DNA of 64,000 nt from Photobacterium atrarenae (lineage in GTDB: Bacteria; Pseudomonadota; Gammaproteobacteria; Enterobacterales; Vibrionaceae), in the NCBI RefSeq assembly GCF_024380015.1, contig NZ_CP101508.1, positions 62,001-126,000 of the forward strand. Reading direction: 5' to 3'. The notes beneath the pieces were generated by a model, which saw only the letters and a program-made list of their open reading frames with translations, had not been told where the DNA came from and made no database searches. The translations under genes and the position numbers were made by a program. Positions 9,511 through 18,253 of the stretch are shown here, piece by piece. Within the stretch, counting starts at the first letter, position 1; each line of letters starts with the position of its first letter.

Positions 9511-10038
9511 ATGCTAGCTCAGGCGATGGTTGAAAAACTAAACGAGCAAATCAACTTGGAGTTCTTTTCTTCGAACCTGTACCTGCAGATGAGCGCGTGG
9601 TGTGAAGACAAGGGGTTCGAAGGGGCGGCTGAGTTTTTGCGGGCCCATGCGGTGGAAGAAATGGAGCATATGCAACGTTTATTCACCTATGTGAGCGAGA
9701 CCGGCTCGATGCCGATCCTGGGTGCGATTGAAGCACCGAAGCATGAGTTTGCATCGCTTGGGGATGTATTCCGCGAAACATATGAACATGAGCAGTTTAT
9801 CACTCAGAAGATCAACACACTGGCTCATGTCGCGTTTACCACCCAAGACTACTCAACGTTTAACTTCTTGCAGTGGTATGTTGCAGAACAGCACGAAGAA
9901 GAAAAACTGTTTAAAGGTATCCTGGATAAGATTGAGCTGGTCGGCGAGGATGGTAAGGCTTTGTTCTTTATTGATAAAGATCTTGCTGTACTGGCCAAGG
10001 CTGAGTCGACATCCGTGATGGATACACCAGCTGGCTGA
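9511..10038 (+). CDS. ftnA: Non-haem ferritin FtnA
   Basis: 175 residues. Ferroxidase and iron-site residues of bacterial ferritin are visible: [16 protein letters not shown] (Glu 17), [10 protein letters not shown] (Glu 50, His 53), and [14 protein letters not shown] near residue 125. It stores iron as a 24-subunit shell in the cytoplasm. ATG 9511 is chosen because a TAGGAG site precedes it and the protein then begins [13 protein letters not shown] like other FtnA proteins; the longer open frame to 9427 has no support. It lies between uspA (divergent) and uspB (downstream, 74-base gap). Confidence 0.95.
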   Translation: MLAQAMVEKLNEQINLEFFSSNLYLQMSAWCEDKGFEGAAEFLRAHAVEEMEHMQRLFTYVSETGSMPILGAIEAPKHEFASLGDVFRETYEHEQFITQKINTLAHVAFTTQDYSTFNFLQWYVAEQHEEEKLFKGILDKIELVGEDGKALFFIDKDLAVLAKAESTSVMDTPAG

Positions 10039-10112
10039 TCAGTGCCGGGGCGCCGCCAGGCGCCCTTTGCTTCGCCCGGCCAGCTGTGATGACACGTTGT
10101 TCGGGGGTTGTT

Positions 10113-10451
10113 ATGATCAGTGGTGATGCGCTTCTTTTAGCTCTCTTTTTTGTCGCAGTCGTGAATATTTCCCGCTATGTCAGTACGTTGAAAACACTTC
10201 TGGCGGTCATGCGCGAATGTGATCCATTGCTTTATCAGCAGGTTGACGGTCGCGGCTTCTTCTCCTCCCAGGGGAATGTATCGAAACAGATCCGCCTGTT
10301 TCACTACATTCGCAGCCAGCAATACCAAAATCACCATGACCCAATCTTCATGGAGAAGTGTGTGAAGGTTCGCAAGCTGTTCATTTTGGCCAGTACCTTC
10401 CTGATGGTCTTTTTCGTATCCATTTTTATCGTGGCCTACCTGGGTATTTAA
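10113..10451 (+). CDS. uspB: Universal stress protein B
   Basis: 112 residues with one hydrophobic segment at each end (residues 4-20 and 88-110), matching the two-helix membrane protein UspB. The central RECDPLLYQQVDGRGFF resembles E. coli UspB closely. ATG 10113 gives the family start MIS; upstream in-frame codons from 10086 lack a ribosome site. In E. coli UspB is RpoS-dependent and affects ethanol tolerance. Its partner uspA is divergent on the far side of ftnA. Confidence 0.9.
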   Translation: MISGDALLLALFFVAVVNISRYVSTLKTLLAVMRECDPLLYQQVDGRGFFSSQGNVSKQIRLFHYIRSQQYQNHHDPIFMEKCVKVRKLFILASTFLMVFFVSIFIVAYLGI

Positions 10452-10562
10452 TGATTTGCTCATAAATGTGTCACTTGCTGCATACATGATGTTTTTTCAT
10501 TGATTGAACAAAACGTTGCGATTAATTTATCGCCATTTGTAGCCAAACAATGAAAAGCGGTG

Positions 10563-11681
10563 ATGATGAACAGAGTGTATGCATGGTGGGCGGCCCTGGA
10601 GCGTGGGGTGAGTCAGGACTGGATGAGCAATGTGGGATTGCTGTTGTTGCTCAGTGCTTGCCTGTGGGGAGCCTGGCTGCTGCTCACCCGCCATTTGCTG
10701 GTTGCGGTCGGGAAAACCCGGCTGGTGTGGGATGACGCGCTGGTTCATGCGGTCCGGCGCCCGATCAGCTGGCTGATCTGGCTCTGGCCTGCCGCGTTCT
10801 CTCTGGGCGTGGTGATTGAAAACACCTCAGACTATCCGACTCAATTTCTCTCCGTCGTCCGCCACCTGATGCTGGTGTGGACTTTTATCTGGGTGCTGCT
10901 GCGGCTGATCACCAATGCCGAAGATGCGATCAGCGAGACGGCCAAGGATGTCACCACCATTAATGCGATCTCCAAAGTGCTGCGCCTGGTGGTGCTGGTG
11001 ATCGGCGGCCTGGTGATGATGCAGAACCTCGGCCTGAGCCTGTCGGGGGTGCTGACCTTCGGTGGGGTCGGTGGTTTGATTGTCGGTATGGCGGCGAAAG
11101 ACTTGCTGGCCAATTTTTTCGGCGCGATCATGATTTACTTCGATAAGCCGTTTAAACTGGGCGACTGGATCCGCAGCCCGGACCGCGAGATTGAAGGTAC
11201 TGTAGAGCGGATTGGCTTTCGGATGACGGTGATCCGGACCTTTGATAAGCGACCGTTGTATGTCCCCAATGCGGTGTTCAGTTCGATTGTGGTGGAAAAC
11301 CCGTCGCGGATGCTCAACCGTCGGATCAAGCAAAAAGTCGGGCTGCGCTATCAGGATGCCGCTGTGATTGAGGATGTGGTGGCCGATATCAAGGCGATGT
11401 TGCTGGCACATCCGGACATTGATACCACCCAGACGATGATCGTGAGCTTTGACAACTATGGCCCGTCATCGCTGGATATTCTGGTGTACACCTTCACCAA
11501 GACCACGCACTGGATCGCCTTTAAAGAGATCCAGCAGGATGTGATGTTGCAAATTGTCGAGATTGTTCAACGCCATGGCGCCGAATTTGCTTTTCCTACC
11601 TCAACGGTGCATTTGCCGGAAGCTGAAGCGGAGGTGCAAGCACACAGGGTGGCCAAGCCGGGCCGGTTGGCCCGGGTGTAA
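10563..11681 (+). CDS. MscS-family small-conductance mechanosensitive channel (YnaI-like)
   Basis: About 372 residues. Four or five hydrophobic segments precede the MscS pore helix (FGGVGGLIVGMAAKDLLANF, about 165-184) and the beta domain (DKPFKLGDWIRSPDREIEGT). The C-terminal cytoplasmic alpha/beta part follows. Such channels open under membrane tension and release solutes on osmotic downshock. The additional N-terminal helices make it closer to the YnaI/YbdG class than to the short MscS. Codons GTG 10560, ATG 10563 and ATG 10566 are adjacent, so the exact start is uncertain by one or two residues. It is a single gene with its own terminator. Confidence 0.9.
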   Translation: MMNRVYAWWAALERGVSQDWMSNVGLLLLLSACLWGAWLLLTRHLLVAVGKTRLVWDDALVHAVRRPISWLIWLWPAAFSLGVVIENTSDYPTQFLSVVRHLMLVWTFIWVLLRLITNAEDAISETAKDVTTINAISKVLRLVVLVIGGLVMMQNLGLSLSGVLTFGGVGGLIVGMAAKDLLANFFGAIMIYFDKPFKLGDWIRSPDREIEGTVERIGFRMTVIRTFDKRPLYVPNAVFSSIVVENPSRMLNRRIKQKVGLRYQDAAVIEDVVADIKAMLLAHPDIDTTQTMIVSFDNYGPSSLDILVYTFTKTTHWIAFKEIQQDVMLQIVEIVQRHGAEFAFPTSTVHLPEAEAEVQAHRVAKPGRLARV

Positions 11682-11764
11682 CATTGCGACACCGGTGCAG
11701 CTGGCGGCAGTCGTGACTGCGGGGTGGTATTCCGCGTCGGCCGCGGTAAAATAGCCAGGCTTTG

Positions 11765-11799
11765 AGGGATGCAAGCGCAGTGTGCTGGCATCCCTTTTT
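11765..11799 (+). terminator. Terminator after the MscS-type gene
   Basis: AGGGATGC (11765-11772) pairs with GCATCCCT (11788-11795) and runs into five T. It begins 84 bases after the channel gene stop. Confidence 0.85.
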
Positions 11800-11852
11800 C
11801 ATTGGCGGGCAAAAAGTGGCAACAGAAGGGTTGCGTGGTGAGCGGGACGGAA

Positions 11853-13040
11853 ATGGCAGAAAAGTTTGATGTAGTTGTGGTTGGGGCCGGTGCGGCAGGG
11901 CTGATGTGCGCAGCCGAAGCGGGCAAACGGGGCCGCTCGGTGCTGGTGGTGGATCATGGTAAGAAGCCGGGACGGAAGATCCTGATCTCCGGCGGCGGGC
12001 GCTGCAATTTCACCAATTATGATGTCACGGCCGGCAACTACCTGTGCCGCAATCCGCACTTTGTGAAATCGGCCTTGTCCCAGTACACCCAGTGGGACTT
12101 TATTGCCATGGTTGCCAAGCATGAGATTGCGTTCGAAGAGCGCGACCACGGCCAGCTGTTCTGTGAAGACTCGGCTAAAGACATCGTTAAGATGCTGCTG
12201 GCGGAATGTGATTTGCCGTCGGTGCAGCAGCGCTACCAGGTCGATGCCCATCAGATCGAACAAACCGAGACCGGCTTTCGCCTGATGCTCAATACCGACG
12301 CGGTCGAATGTGACTCGCTGGTGATTGCCACCGGCGGCCTGTCGATGCCGAAACTCGGCGCGACCCCGTTCGGATATCAGGTGGCTGAGCAGTTTGGCCT
12401 GTCTGTGGTGCCGACCACGGCCGGTCTGGTGCCGTTCACTCTGCATAAGGAAGAAAAAGAAGCTTACGCGGAGCTGTCCGGGATCTCGATCCCGGTGGTG
12501 GTGGAAGCGGCTGATGGCACAAGTTTCAAGGAAAGCCTGCTGTTTACCCACCGCGGCCTGTCCGGGCCGGTGATCCTGCAAATCTCCTCTTACTGGACGC
12601 CGGGCCAGGCGGTCACCATCGATCTGCTGCCGGCGCTGGACTTGCAGGAGACGCTTGGTGTGATGCGCGAGAAGCATCCGAACCAGAGCCTGAAAAACTC
12701 GCTGGCGCGGCTGCTGCCCAAACGGTTTATTGAAGTGTTGATTGAGCGGGGGGATATTCAGGATAAGCCACTCAAGCAACTGAACCCGAAAGAGGTTGCC
12801 GCTGTCGCGACCTATTTCCACCAGTGGCGGATTGCGCCGAACGGCACCGAGGGCTATCGCACCGCCGAAGTGACCCTGGGCGGGGTTGATACCGATGCGC
12901 TCTCGTCCAAGACCATGGAAGCCAAGCAGATCCCGGGGCTGTATTTCATCGGGGAAGTGATGGATGTCAGTGGCTGGCTCGGCGGCTACAACTTCCAGTG
13001 GGCCTGGAGTTCCGGCTTTGTCGCCGGCCAGCATGTGTGA
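11853..13040 (+). CDS. HI0933/YhiN-family FAD-dependent oxidoreductase
   Basis: About 395 residues. An FAD-binding Rossmann motif is at the start (VVVVGAGAAGLMCAAEAGKR), followed by the family motif GKKPGRKILISGGGRCNFTN, ATGGLSMPKLGAT near the middle, and the C-terminal GEVMDVSGWLGGYNFQWAW. HI0933-type flavoproteins are widespread and their substrate is not firmly established. ATG 11853 is the conservative start; GTG 11838 has a better spaced AGAAGGG site and would add five residues. It is a single gene flanked by terminators on both sides. Confidence 0.9.
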   Translation: MAEKFDVVVVGAGAAGLMCAAEAGKRGRSVLVVDHGKKPGRKILISGGGRCNFTNYDVTAGNYLCRNPHFVKSALSQYTQWDFIAMVAKHEIAFEERDHGQLFCEDSAKDIVKMLLAECDLPSVQQRYQVDAHQIEQTETGFRLMLNTDAVECDSLVIATGGLSMPKLGATPFGYQVAEQFGLSVVPTTAGLVPFTLHKEEKEAYAELSGISIPVVVEAADGTSFKESLLFTHRGLSGPVILQISSYWTPGQAVTIDLLPALDLQETLGVMREKHPNQSLKNSLARLLPKRFIEVLIERGDIQDKPLKQLNPKEVAAVATYFHQWRIAPNGTEGYRTAEVTLGGVDTDALSSKTMEAKQIPGLYFIGEVMDVSGWLGGYNFQWAWSSGFVAGQHV

Positions 13041-13077
13041 TGTGCTGAGCCCGTCATATTAATTGACAGAGATGTCG

Positions 13078-13111
13078 ATGCCCGGTCACACCCGTGTGGC
13101 CGGGCATTTTT
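13078..13111 (+). terminator. Terminator after the HI0933-type gene
   Basis: ATGCCCGG...CACA pairs with TGTG...CCGGGCAT across a CCCG loop, followed by TTTTTG. The 190 bases from here to the next gene contain a perfect 12-base palindrome TGACATATGTCA (13169-13180) and presumably the promoter of the lipoprotein gene. Confidence 0.85.
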
Positions 13112-13300
13112 GATCTGATGGCCTGCATAGAGGCTGATTCAGGCGCAGCGCATGGCCTTGTACGGATATGACATATGTCACGGCAAACTGCGAGCCGTCA
13201 CAAATACTCAACAAATTGCTGTGATGGTTCGTGCTTTTTGGTTGAATATGTCCTGTATGTTTTTTAGCCTAACCAAACAATAAAAAACAAGGTGCATAGA

Positions 13301-14713
13301 ATGGTCAGCAAACACAACAGTAAATATGCCATTATTCTGCCATGGGTCGCCGGCCTCGTCCTGGCCGGGTGTGGCGGTGGAGACAATAATAATTCGACCC
13401 CTACGCCGGGGACGGGTACACCAAATACAGTGGCGATTTCTGTGATTGACGGTTATCTGGGGGAGGCCCGGGTGTGCGTCGATCGCAACCATAACCGCAG
13501 CTGTGAGGCGGAGGAAAGGCTGGCGGCGACCACGAATACGCAGGGGGAGGTGGCGCTGGATAAAGCCGATACCCAATACGGGTTGATCGCGCAAATCAGC
13601 GCCGGAGAGACCCGGGACAGTGATCGGATCGGGTATGTCGCGAGCTCGTATCAACTCTATGCTTCAGCCGGCAGCGCCCAGGTGACGCCGTTTACCACCC
13701 TGGCGGCGTTGAAAGATGTGCCCATGTCGACGCTGGCCAGCGAGCTGGGTCTGGCTGAGTCTGTGATCGCCGGAGACTTTGTGGCTCAGAAAGCGACTCA
13801 CCCGGATGCGGTGTATGCCCATCTGCTGGCTCGCAGTTTAGTCCCGCAGCTGGCTCAGTCACTTGCTGAGAATGATGTCACAGCACTGGATACGGCACTG
13901 ACGCTGATCCGGGCTGAAGCGGATCGCCAGGTCAACCTGGGGACCGACCTCGACACCATTGAGGTGCGCATTGATCACCAGGGGCAGGCGGTCACCAAAC
14001 GGCTGACCGGGGATCTGGCCGGTTATCTGAGTAACAAGAGCTTCTGGTTTATTCCGATGACGAACGACGATTATCTCCCGGCGAAGGTGACGCTTAAAGA
14101 TCAAATCTATTCGTCGAGTCTGTTAGGACGCGATTTTCCCTATACGGTTGAAGACAATATCCTGCGCTTTTCCCGTTTCAGTGACACCTTTTTGTACGCC
14201 GACGACAATGTGGCCTTGAGTCTCAGTGAGGCCGGCCGACTGTGTCTGTGGTCTGAACAGAATTTTTGGGAACAGACGCTACCGCTGACCGAGGCGCGCT
14301 TTGCCGGAAAAACCTGGTATCACCTGCGTGATTTAGCGAAGAGTGACACTGAGATAAAGCCTGCCTTGACCCAACTTGATTTTGCTGAGAACGGCGCAGT
14401 GACCGTGACGCCGGATGGAGAGCCGGCCATTACCGGCAGCTGGGAGATGGTGGAATTAACCCTGACCGACAAGTCGACATTGCAGACCTTGAGAATTATC
14501 TTGCCGCCGGGGACGGATAGCCCGGGCCTGAATAAGGAAGAGCAATGGACGTTGGGTGCCGCGCTTGATGCCGGGGAGTTGATCATGGTGTTCAATGACG
14601 ACTCCACGCTGTTTGCTGATGATCTCCTGTTCCAGGATCCGGCGTTTGCCCGCGCAGTTGCTCAGCAATGGATCAAGGCTGCGGAAGGGCCGTTTGCGCC
14701 ATTCGACCGATAA
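13301..14713 (+). CDS. Putative lipoprotein with a calcium-loop-like segment
   Basis: 470 residues. The start ATG 13301 follows an AAGG site 8 bases upstream. A signal peptide with lipobox LAGC (residues 22-25) is followed by a Gly/Asn/Thr/Pro linker, so the mature protein should be a membrane-anchored lipoprotein. Around residues 50-75 the stretch VCVDRNHNRSCEAEERL resembles the Asp/Asn-rich loops of dockerin-like or EF-hand-like calcium-binding segments, followed by a short beta-domain pattern (TTNTQGEVALDKADT). The remainder (about 100-470) has no motif I recognise. It is isolated, convergent with the TetR/ALDH pair. Function unknown. Confidence 0.8.
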   Translation: MVSKHNSKYAIILPWVAGLVLAGCGGGDNNNSTPTPGTGTPNTVAISVIDGYLGEARVCVDRNHNRSCEAEERLAATTNTQGEVALDKADTQYGLIAQISAGETRDSDRIGYVASSYQLYASAGSAQVTPFTTLAALKDVPMSTLASELGLAESVIAGDFVAQKATHPDAVYAHLLARSLVPQLAQSLAENDVTALDTALTLIRAEADRQVNLGTDLDTIEVRIDHQGQAVTKRLTGDLAGYLSNKSFWFIPMTNDDYLPAKVTLKDQIYSSSLLGRDFPYTVEDNILRFSRFSDTFLYADDNVALSLSEAGRLCLWSEQNFWEQTLPLTEARFAGKTWYHLRDLAKSDTEIKPALTQLDFAENGAVTVTPDGEPAITGSWEMVELTLTDKSTLQTLRIILPPGTDSPGLNKEEQWTLGAALDAGELIMVFNDDSTLFADDLLFQDPAFARAVAQQWIKAAEGPFAPFDR

Positions 14714-14746
14714 TCGCTGCTCTACCTCGTCGCTGCAGGGAGTCGG

Positions 14747-15352
14747 TTAGCGGGACTGCGGCGACAACCCCCGCCATAACATCTCAAATGCGCTGTCCTG
14801 ATATTCGGGTTGCTCTGCCAGCGCCGGGTGCTCGGCGAACAGCCCGGCTGTGGCCAGGAAATGGCTGTGGCAAAAGTTGAGTACCAGGGGTTCCGGGTGT
14901 GGGGCGATCAGCCCCGCACATCGGGCCTTATCGAGTAATTCAAGCAACAAAGTCATTGAGGTCACCATCAGCTCGCGGTGTTGCTCACTGCTGCAGTAGG
15001 GGCTGTGAGCCATATGCTGCATAAACAGGATCTTGGCCGGGTTGTGTTGGGCCCAGCACAGTGCCTGCTGCCAGCAGTGCCTTACCTGATGTTCAAGCCC
15101 CTCCTGTGCCGACGCAGTCTGCATCGCCTGTCCGAGCTCGGTCTTGATCGCCTGATACAGGGCGATGACCAGCGCCTGTTTGCTGGCAAAATGGTGAAAC
15201 AGGGTACCGGTTGCCACATTGGCCTGCTTGGCGATGCTGGCGGTGGACGTGGCCTCGATCCCTTGCCGGGAAAACAGGGTCAGCGCGGCATCGAGGAGTT
15301 GTTTTTTCTTTTGGGTCATGGTGTTGCTGGTCATGGTGTTGTCGGACGTCAT
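14747..15352 (-). CDS. TetR-family transcriptional regulator
   Basis: About 201 residues. The N-terminal helix-turn-helix is clear (LLDAALTLFSRQGIEATSTA, then VATGTLFHHFASKQALVIAL), and the C-terminal ligand domain is divergent, as usual. The start is uncertain: ATG 15352 is used, with alternatives at 15382 or at internal Met codons before QKKKQLLDA. It lies 63 bases downstream of the aldehyde dehydrogenase on the same strand, so the pair is likely one transcript. A perfect 14-base palindrome stands before the dehydrogenase. Autoregulation through that site is the simplest model; the inducer is not evident. Confidence 0.87.
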   Translation of the reverse strand: MTSDNTMTSNTMTQKKKQLLDAALTLFSRQGIEATSTASIAKQANVATGTLFHHFASKQALVIALYQAIKTELGQAMQTASAQEGLEHQVRHCWQQALCWAQHNPAKILFMQHMAHSPYCSSEQHRELMVTSMTLLLELLDKARCAGLIAPHPEPLVLNFCHSHFLATAGLFAEHPALAEQPEYQDSAFEMLWRGLSPQSR

Positions 15353-15415
15353 GTCATACTCACGATGGCTGGATCTGATCATCCCGGCCCTGGTCGATGC
15401 AGGGCCGGGAAAGCA

Positions 15416-16852
15416 TTAGCGGAGAAAGAATGCTAGCATCAGCTTTTGCAGCCAGCCGCCGTAAGGCGGGGTGATGAGTTTGCCGGTGCTGAATTTGCCA
15501 CGGCTGAGTACGGTTTTGGCTTTGGAAAAAGTCAGAAACCCTTCCTTGCCGTGGTAATGACCCATCCCGGACGCGCCGATGCCGCCAAACGGGGCATCGT
15601 CGGCAGCGACGTGAAAGACAGTGTCATTGATACACATGCCGCCGGCATGGGTGGTGGTTTTCACTTGTTGCTGTAGTGCGGTGTCAAAACTCATCAGATA
15701 CATCGCCAGCGGACGTGGCTGCCGGCGCAGTGTGGCCAGGGTTGTCTCGAGATCCGAGTACGGGATCACCGGCAACAGCGGACCGAAAATTTCCTCCTGC
15801 ATTAGCTGCATGTTATCGCGGGTTTCAAGCACCAGATGGGTGATCATCCGGTGGCCTTGATCATCACGTGCATCAGGATGGCAGGGGAGCACCGTGGCAC
15901 CTTGCTGCTCGGCTTCCGCCAGCCAGCGGGTCAGGCGCTCATATTGCCGGGCGTTTACCACCGAGGTGTAATCTTCACTCGCGACGCCCTTGGGATACAT
16001 GGCCTGAAATTGTTGTTGGTATTCGGCAACAAATTCATCCCGTTTATCTTCCGGGACCAGGACGTAGTCCGGTGCGACGCAGATCTGTCCGGCATTGAGG
16101 CTCTTGCCGTAAATCAGGCGCTCCACCGCCAGGGGGATCGGCATATCCGGGGCGATCAGGGCCGGAGATTTACCGCCCAGCTCCAGGGTCACCGGGGTGA
16201 GATTGTCGGCGGCGGCGCGCATTACATGGCGGCCAACCTGGGTTGAGCCGGTAAAGAGCAGGTGATCAAACGGCAGCGCGCTGAAGGCGGCAGCAACGTC
16301 GGCTTCGCCTTCAATGACTGCGACTTCTTCGGGGGTAAACAAGTCGGCGAGCATCTTGCGCAGCACCTGGTTGGTGGCCGGGGTAAATTCGCTGAGTTTG
16401 ATCATCGCCCGGTTGCCCGCTGCCAGGGCGGTGATCAGCGGGCCCAGGCTGAGCATGACCGGAAAATTCCACGGCACGATAATGCCGACCACGCCCAACG
16501 GTTGGTAGATCACTTCGACCTTGGCCGGTACCAGCATGAGTCCGGAATGGCGTCGGGATGGCTTCATCCATTTTTTCAGATGCTTGCGGGTGTAGTTCAA
16601 TTGGGCGACACAGGGCAGGATGTCGGCGATCAGCGTGTCTTGGTGGCTGCGCCGGCCGTAATCCCGGCTCAGCGCCTCGCACAAGGCCTGCTTGTTTTTC
16701 AGCAGTGCGCCCTTGAGGGCTTTCAGGGCTTGCAGACGTTGTTCGAGTGACGGCATGGGCGCTGCGCGGAATGCGGCTTGTTGCGCGTGCAGGATCGTAT
16801 GGAGCTGTGCGTGGTCTGTGTCGTGAGTCGACAGTGTCTCGATCGCGGTCAT
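15416..16852 (-). CDS. Aldehyde dehydrogenase, coniferyl-aldehyde dehydrogenase type
   Basis: 478 residues of the NAD(P)-dependent aldehyde dehydrogenase superfamily. Visible: PWNFPVMLSLGPLITALAAG, the cofactor-binding LLFTGSTQVGRHVM, the catalytic glutamate in TLELGGKSPALI, the nucleophilic cysteine in NAGQICVAPDYVLV, and EEIFGPLLPV. The shortened length and the C-terminal GMGHYHGKEGFLTFSKAKTV are typical of the coniferyl/fatty aldehyde (CalB, ALDH3-like) branch, which oxidises hydrophobic or aromatic aldehydes. A hydrophobic tail (LQKLMLAFFLR) may allow membrane contact. It is the first gene of a pair with the TetR regulator. The substrate cannot be read from sequence. Confidence 0.92.
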   Translation of the reverse strand: MTAIETLSTHDTDHAQLHTILHAQQAAFRAAPMPSLEQRLQALKALKGALLKNKQALCEALSRDYGRRSHQDTLIADILPCVAQLNYTRKHLKKWMKPSRRHSGLMLVPAKVEVIYQPLGVVGIIVPWNFPVMLSLGPLITALAAGNRAMIKLSEFTPATNQVLRKMLADLFTPEEVAVIEGEADVAAAFSALPFDHLLFTGSTQVGRHVMRAAADNLTPVTLELGGKSPALIAPDMPIPLAVERLIYGKSLNAGQICVAPDYVLVPEDKRDEFVAEYQQQFQAMYPKGVASEDYTSVVNARQYERLTRWLAEAEQQGATVLPCHPDARDDQGHRMITHLVLETRDNMQLMQEEIFGPLLPVIPYSDLETTLATLRRQPRPLAMYLMSFDTALQQQVKTTTHAGGMCINDTVFHVAADDAPFGGIGASGMGHYHGKEGFLTFSKAKTVLSRGKFSTGKLITPPYGGWLQKLMLAFFLR

Positions 16853-16894
16853 AGCTTGTCCCCCGGAGTTCCGTTTCGGTGCGAATGTGGTAAA

Positions 16895-16908
16895 ACTGAC
16901 TAGTCAGT
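16895..16908. promoter_or_regulatory. Palindromic operator of TetR type before the aldehyde dehydrogenase
   Basis: ACTGACTAGTCAGT is a perfect 14-base palindrome centred about 50 bases upstream of the dehydrogenase ATG, in an otherwise AT-rich promoter stretch. Its size and symmetry fit a TetR-family dimer site. The neighbouring TetR gene is the obvious candidate; binding is inferred. Confidence 0.7.
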
Positions 16909-16955
16909 CGGTTTTATCAGTATAGCGGGGTTTTCTGAACCGGGCATAAATTGAT

Positions 16956-17534
16956 TTATTTTTTGCGATGGCCGCTTTGCTCGGCCGGAAAAGCCTCGAG
17001 AAAGGTTTGATAATAATGCGCCAGCTGCGCAGCTTGGCGGGATTCGCCGATGAGATCGAGCAGGGCAATTCCGGCTTCGCAGGTACAGAGGTTGCCTGCT
17101 TGCTGGTTGCGGCGCAGGGTGTAGCTTGAAGCTTTCGGTGCGTTCAGGCTCAGGCGCGGTATACCGGCCAGCCAGGGACTTTTGCGTACCATCTTGCGCG
17201 CTTCCTGCCAGGTCGCATCAAGCACAATAAACAGCGGCTGTTTGCCTTCGCTGGGCTGGAACGGCTCCGCCGGATGTTCAGCATCGGCGGGAAACAGCAG
17301 CCAGGGTTGCAGGTCCGGTTGGCGCAACTGGTCCAGCAGTGCCTGCGGCGGATGGACCCGATCCCAGACCTCGCGGCGACAATGGGGCAGGGTCCGCAGC
17401 ATCAGCGCGCCGGTATTGGTGGATTTGCTGAGCTCACGGGGATGAGTGAGCAGGACGAACCGGGCCTGGGTGCTCAGGGCCGGCTCAGCCGGGCAAATAC
17501 AATTGTAGTGAAATTGGCAGCGGGGGCAGGACAC
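16956..17534 (-). CDS. DTW-domain protein, tRNA-uridine aminocarboxypropyltransferase family
   Basis: 192 residues. An N-terminal zinc-type cysteine motif (MSCPRCQFHYNCIC) is followed by the TDD/DTW core: LTHPRELSKSTNTG, the signature FIVLDATWQEARKMVRKSPW, and LSLNAPKASSYTLRR. DTW proteins such as TapT (YfiP) transfer the aminocarboxypropyl group of S-adenosylmethionine to tRNA uridine (acp3U). Which tRNA position this paralogue modifies cannot be told. It is divergent from the EVE gene and shares an orientation with the ALDH/TetR pair, 103 bases away. Confidence 0.88.
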   Translation of the reverse strand: MSCPRCQFHYNCICPAEPALSTQARFVLLTHPRELSKSTNTGALMLRTLPHCRREVWDRVHPPQALLDQLRQPDLQPWLLFPADAEHPAEPFQPSEGKQPLFIVLDATWQEARKMVRKSPWLAGIPRLSLNAPKASSYTLRRNQQAGNLCTCEAGIALLDLIGESRQAAQLAHYYQTFLEAFPAEQSGHRKK

Positions 17535-17716
17535 GGGAGGGCTCTTCTCAGTTCAGGTGGCGGCAGTGTGGCATAGTTGGGTGTTGGGGGGCAATGCCCT
17601 CGATCCAGAACGCTCCGGGGGCGTCCCGGCTTGTGCGCGGTTGCGGCTATGGTAGGCTGAACGCCGGAATGTGTTTCACCTGCCGGGTTGACCGGCACTA
17701 GTCAGTGAGAGTGACG

Positions 17717-18175
17717 ATGGCCTATTGGTTATTTAAAACAGAGCCCGATACCTTTTCGATCGATACCCTGAAGCAGCAGGCGGTGTCCTGCTGGGAAGGG
17801 GTGCGTAACTATCAGGCGCGCAACATGATGCGCGATGAGGTGAAGCTTGGCGATCAGGTGTTCATTTATCATTCATCATGCAAAGATGTCGGGGTGGTCG
17901 GGATGGCGACTGTGGTGAAGGAAGCCTATCCGGATCACTTCCAGTTTGACCCGGAGAGTCCGTATTACGATCCCAAGTCGGACCCGGACAACCCGCGCTG
18001 GATCATGGTCGATGTGGAATACCAGCGCCACCTGCGGCTGGTGTCGCTTAAACGGATCAAAGCCAATCCGGCGCTGGCCGAGATGCCGCTGGTCAAGCGG
18101 GGCAACCGGCTCAGCATTATGCCGGTCACGCCGGCACAGTGGCAGGAAATCCTGTCGATGACCGGCCAGTTCTGA
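17717..18175 (+). CDS. EVE-domain protein
   Basis: 152 residues, all one EVE (PUA-like) domain beginning AYWLFKTEPDTFSID and containing WEGVRNYQARNMMRDEVKLG and VFIYHSSCKDVGVVGMA. This fold resembles YTH and ASCH domains and binds modified bases; in bacteria it occurs as free-standing proteins of unsettled role. ATG 17717 gives the conserved start MAYWLFKTEP; the in-frame upstream codon at 17705 has no family support. It is divergent from the DTW tRNA-modification gene, so a link with RNA modification is possible but unproven. Confidence 0.9.
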   Translation: MAYWLFKTEPDTFSIDTLKQQAVSCWEGVRNYQARNMMRDEVKLGDQVFIYHSSCKDVGVVGMATVVKEAYPDHFQFDPESPYYDPKSDPDNPRWIMVDVEYQRHLRLVSLKRIKANPALAEMPLVKRGNRLSIMPVTPAQWQEILSMTGQF

Positions 18176-18253
18176 CCGGCCCAACGGCTTGCCGCAGGAA
18201 GCTCCTCACCTGTGGCATTGCCGTGTTACAACCGGCTTGTGACCGCTGGCGGT

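Noticed and set aside
11799..13034. 411-codon minus-strand open frame over the HI0933-type gene
   Set aside because: Antisense shadow of a well-supported flavoprotein gene; composition is implausible for a real protein.
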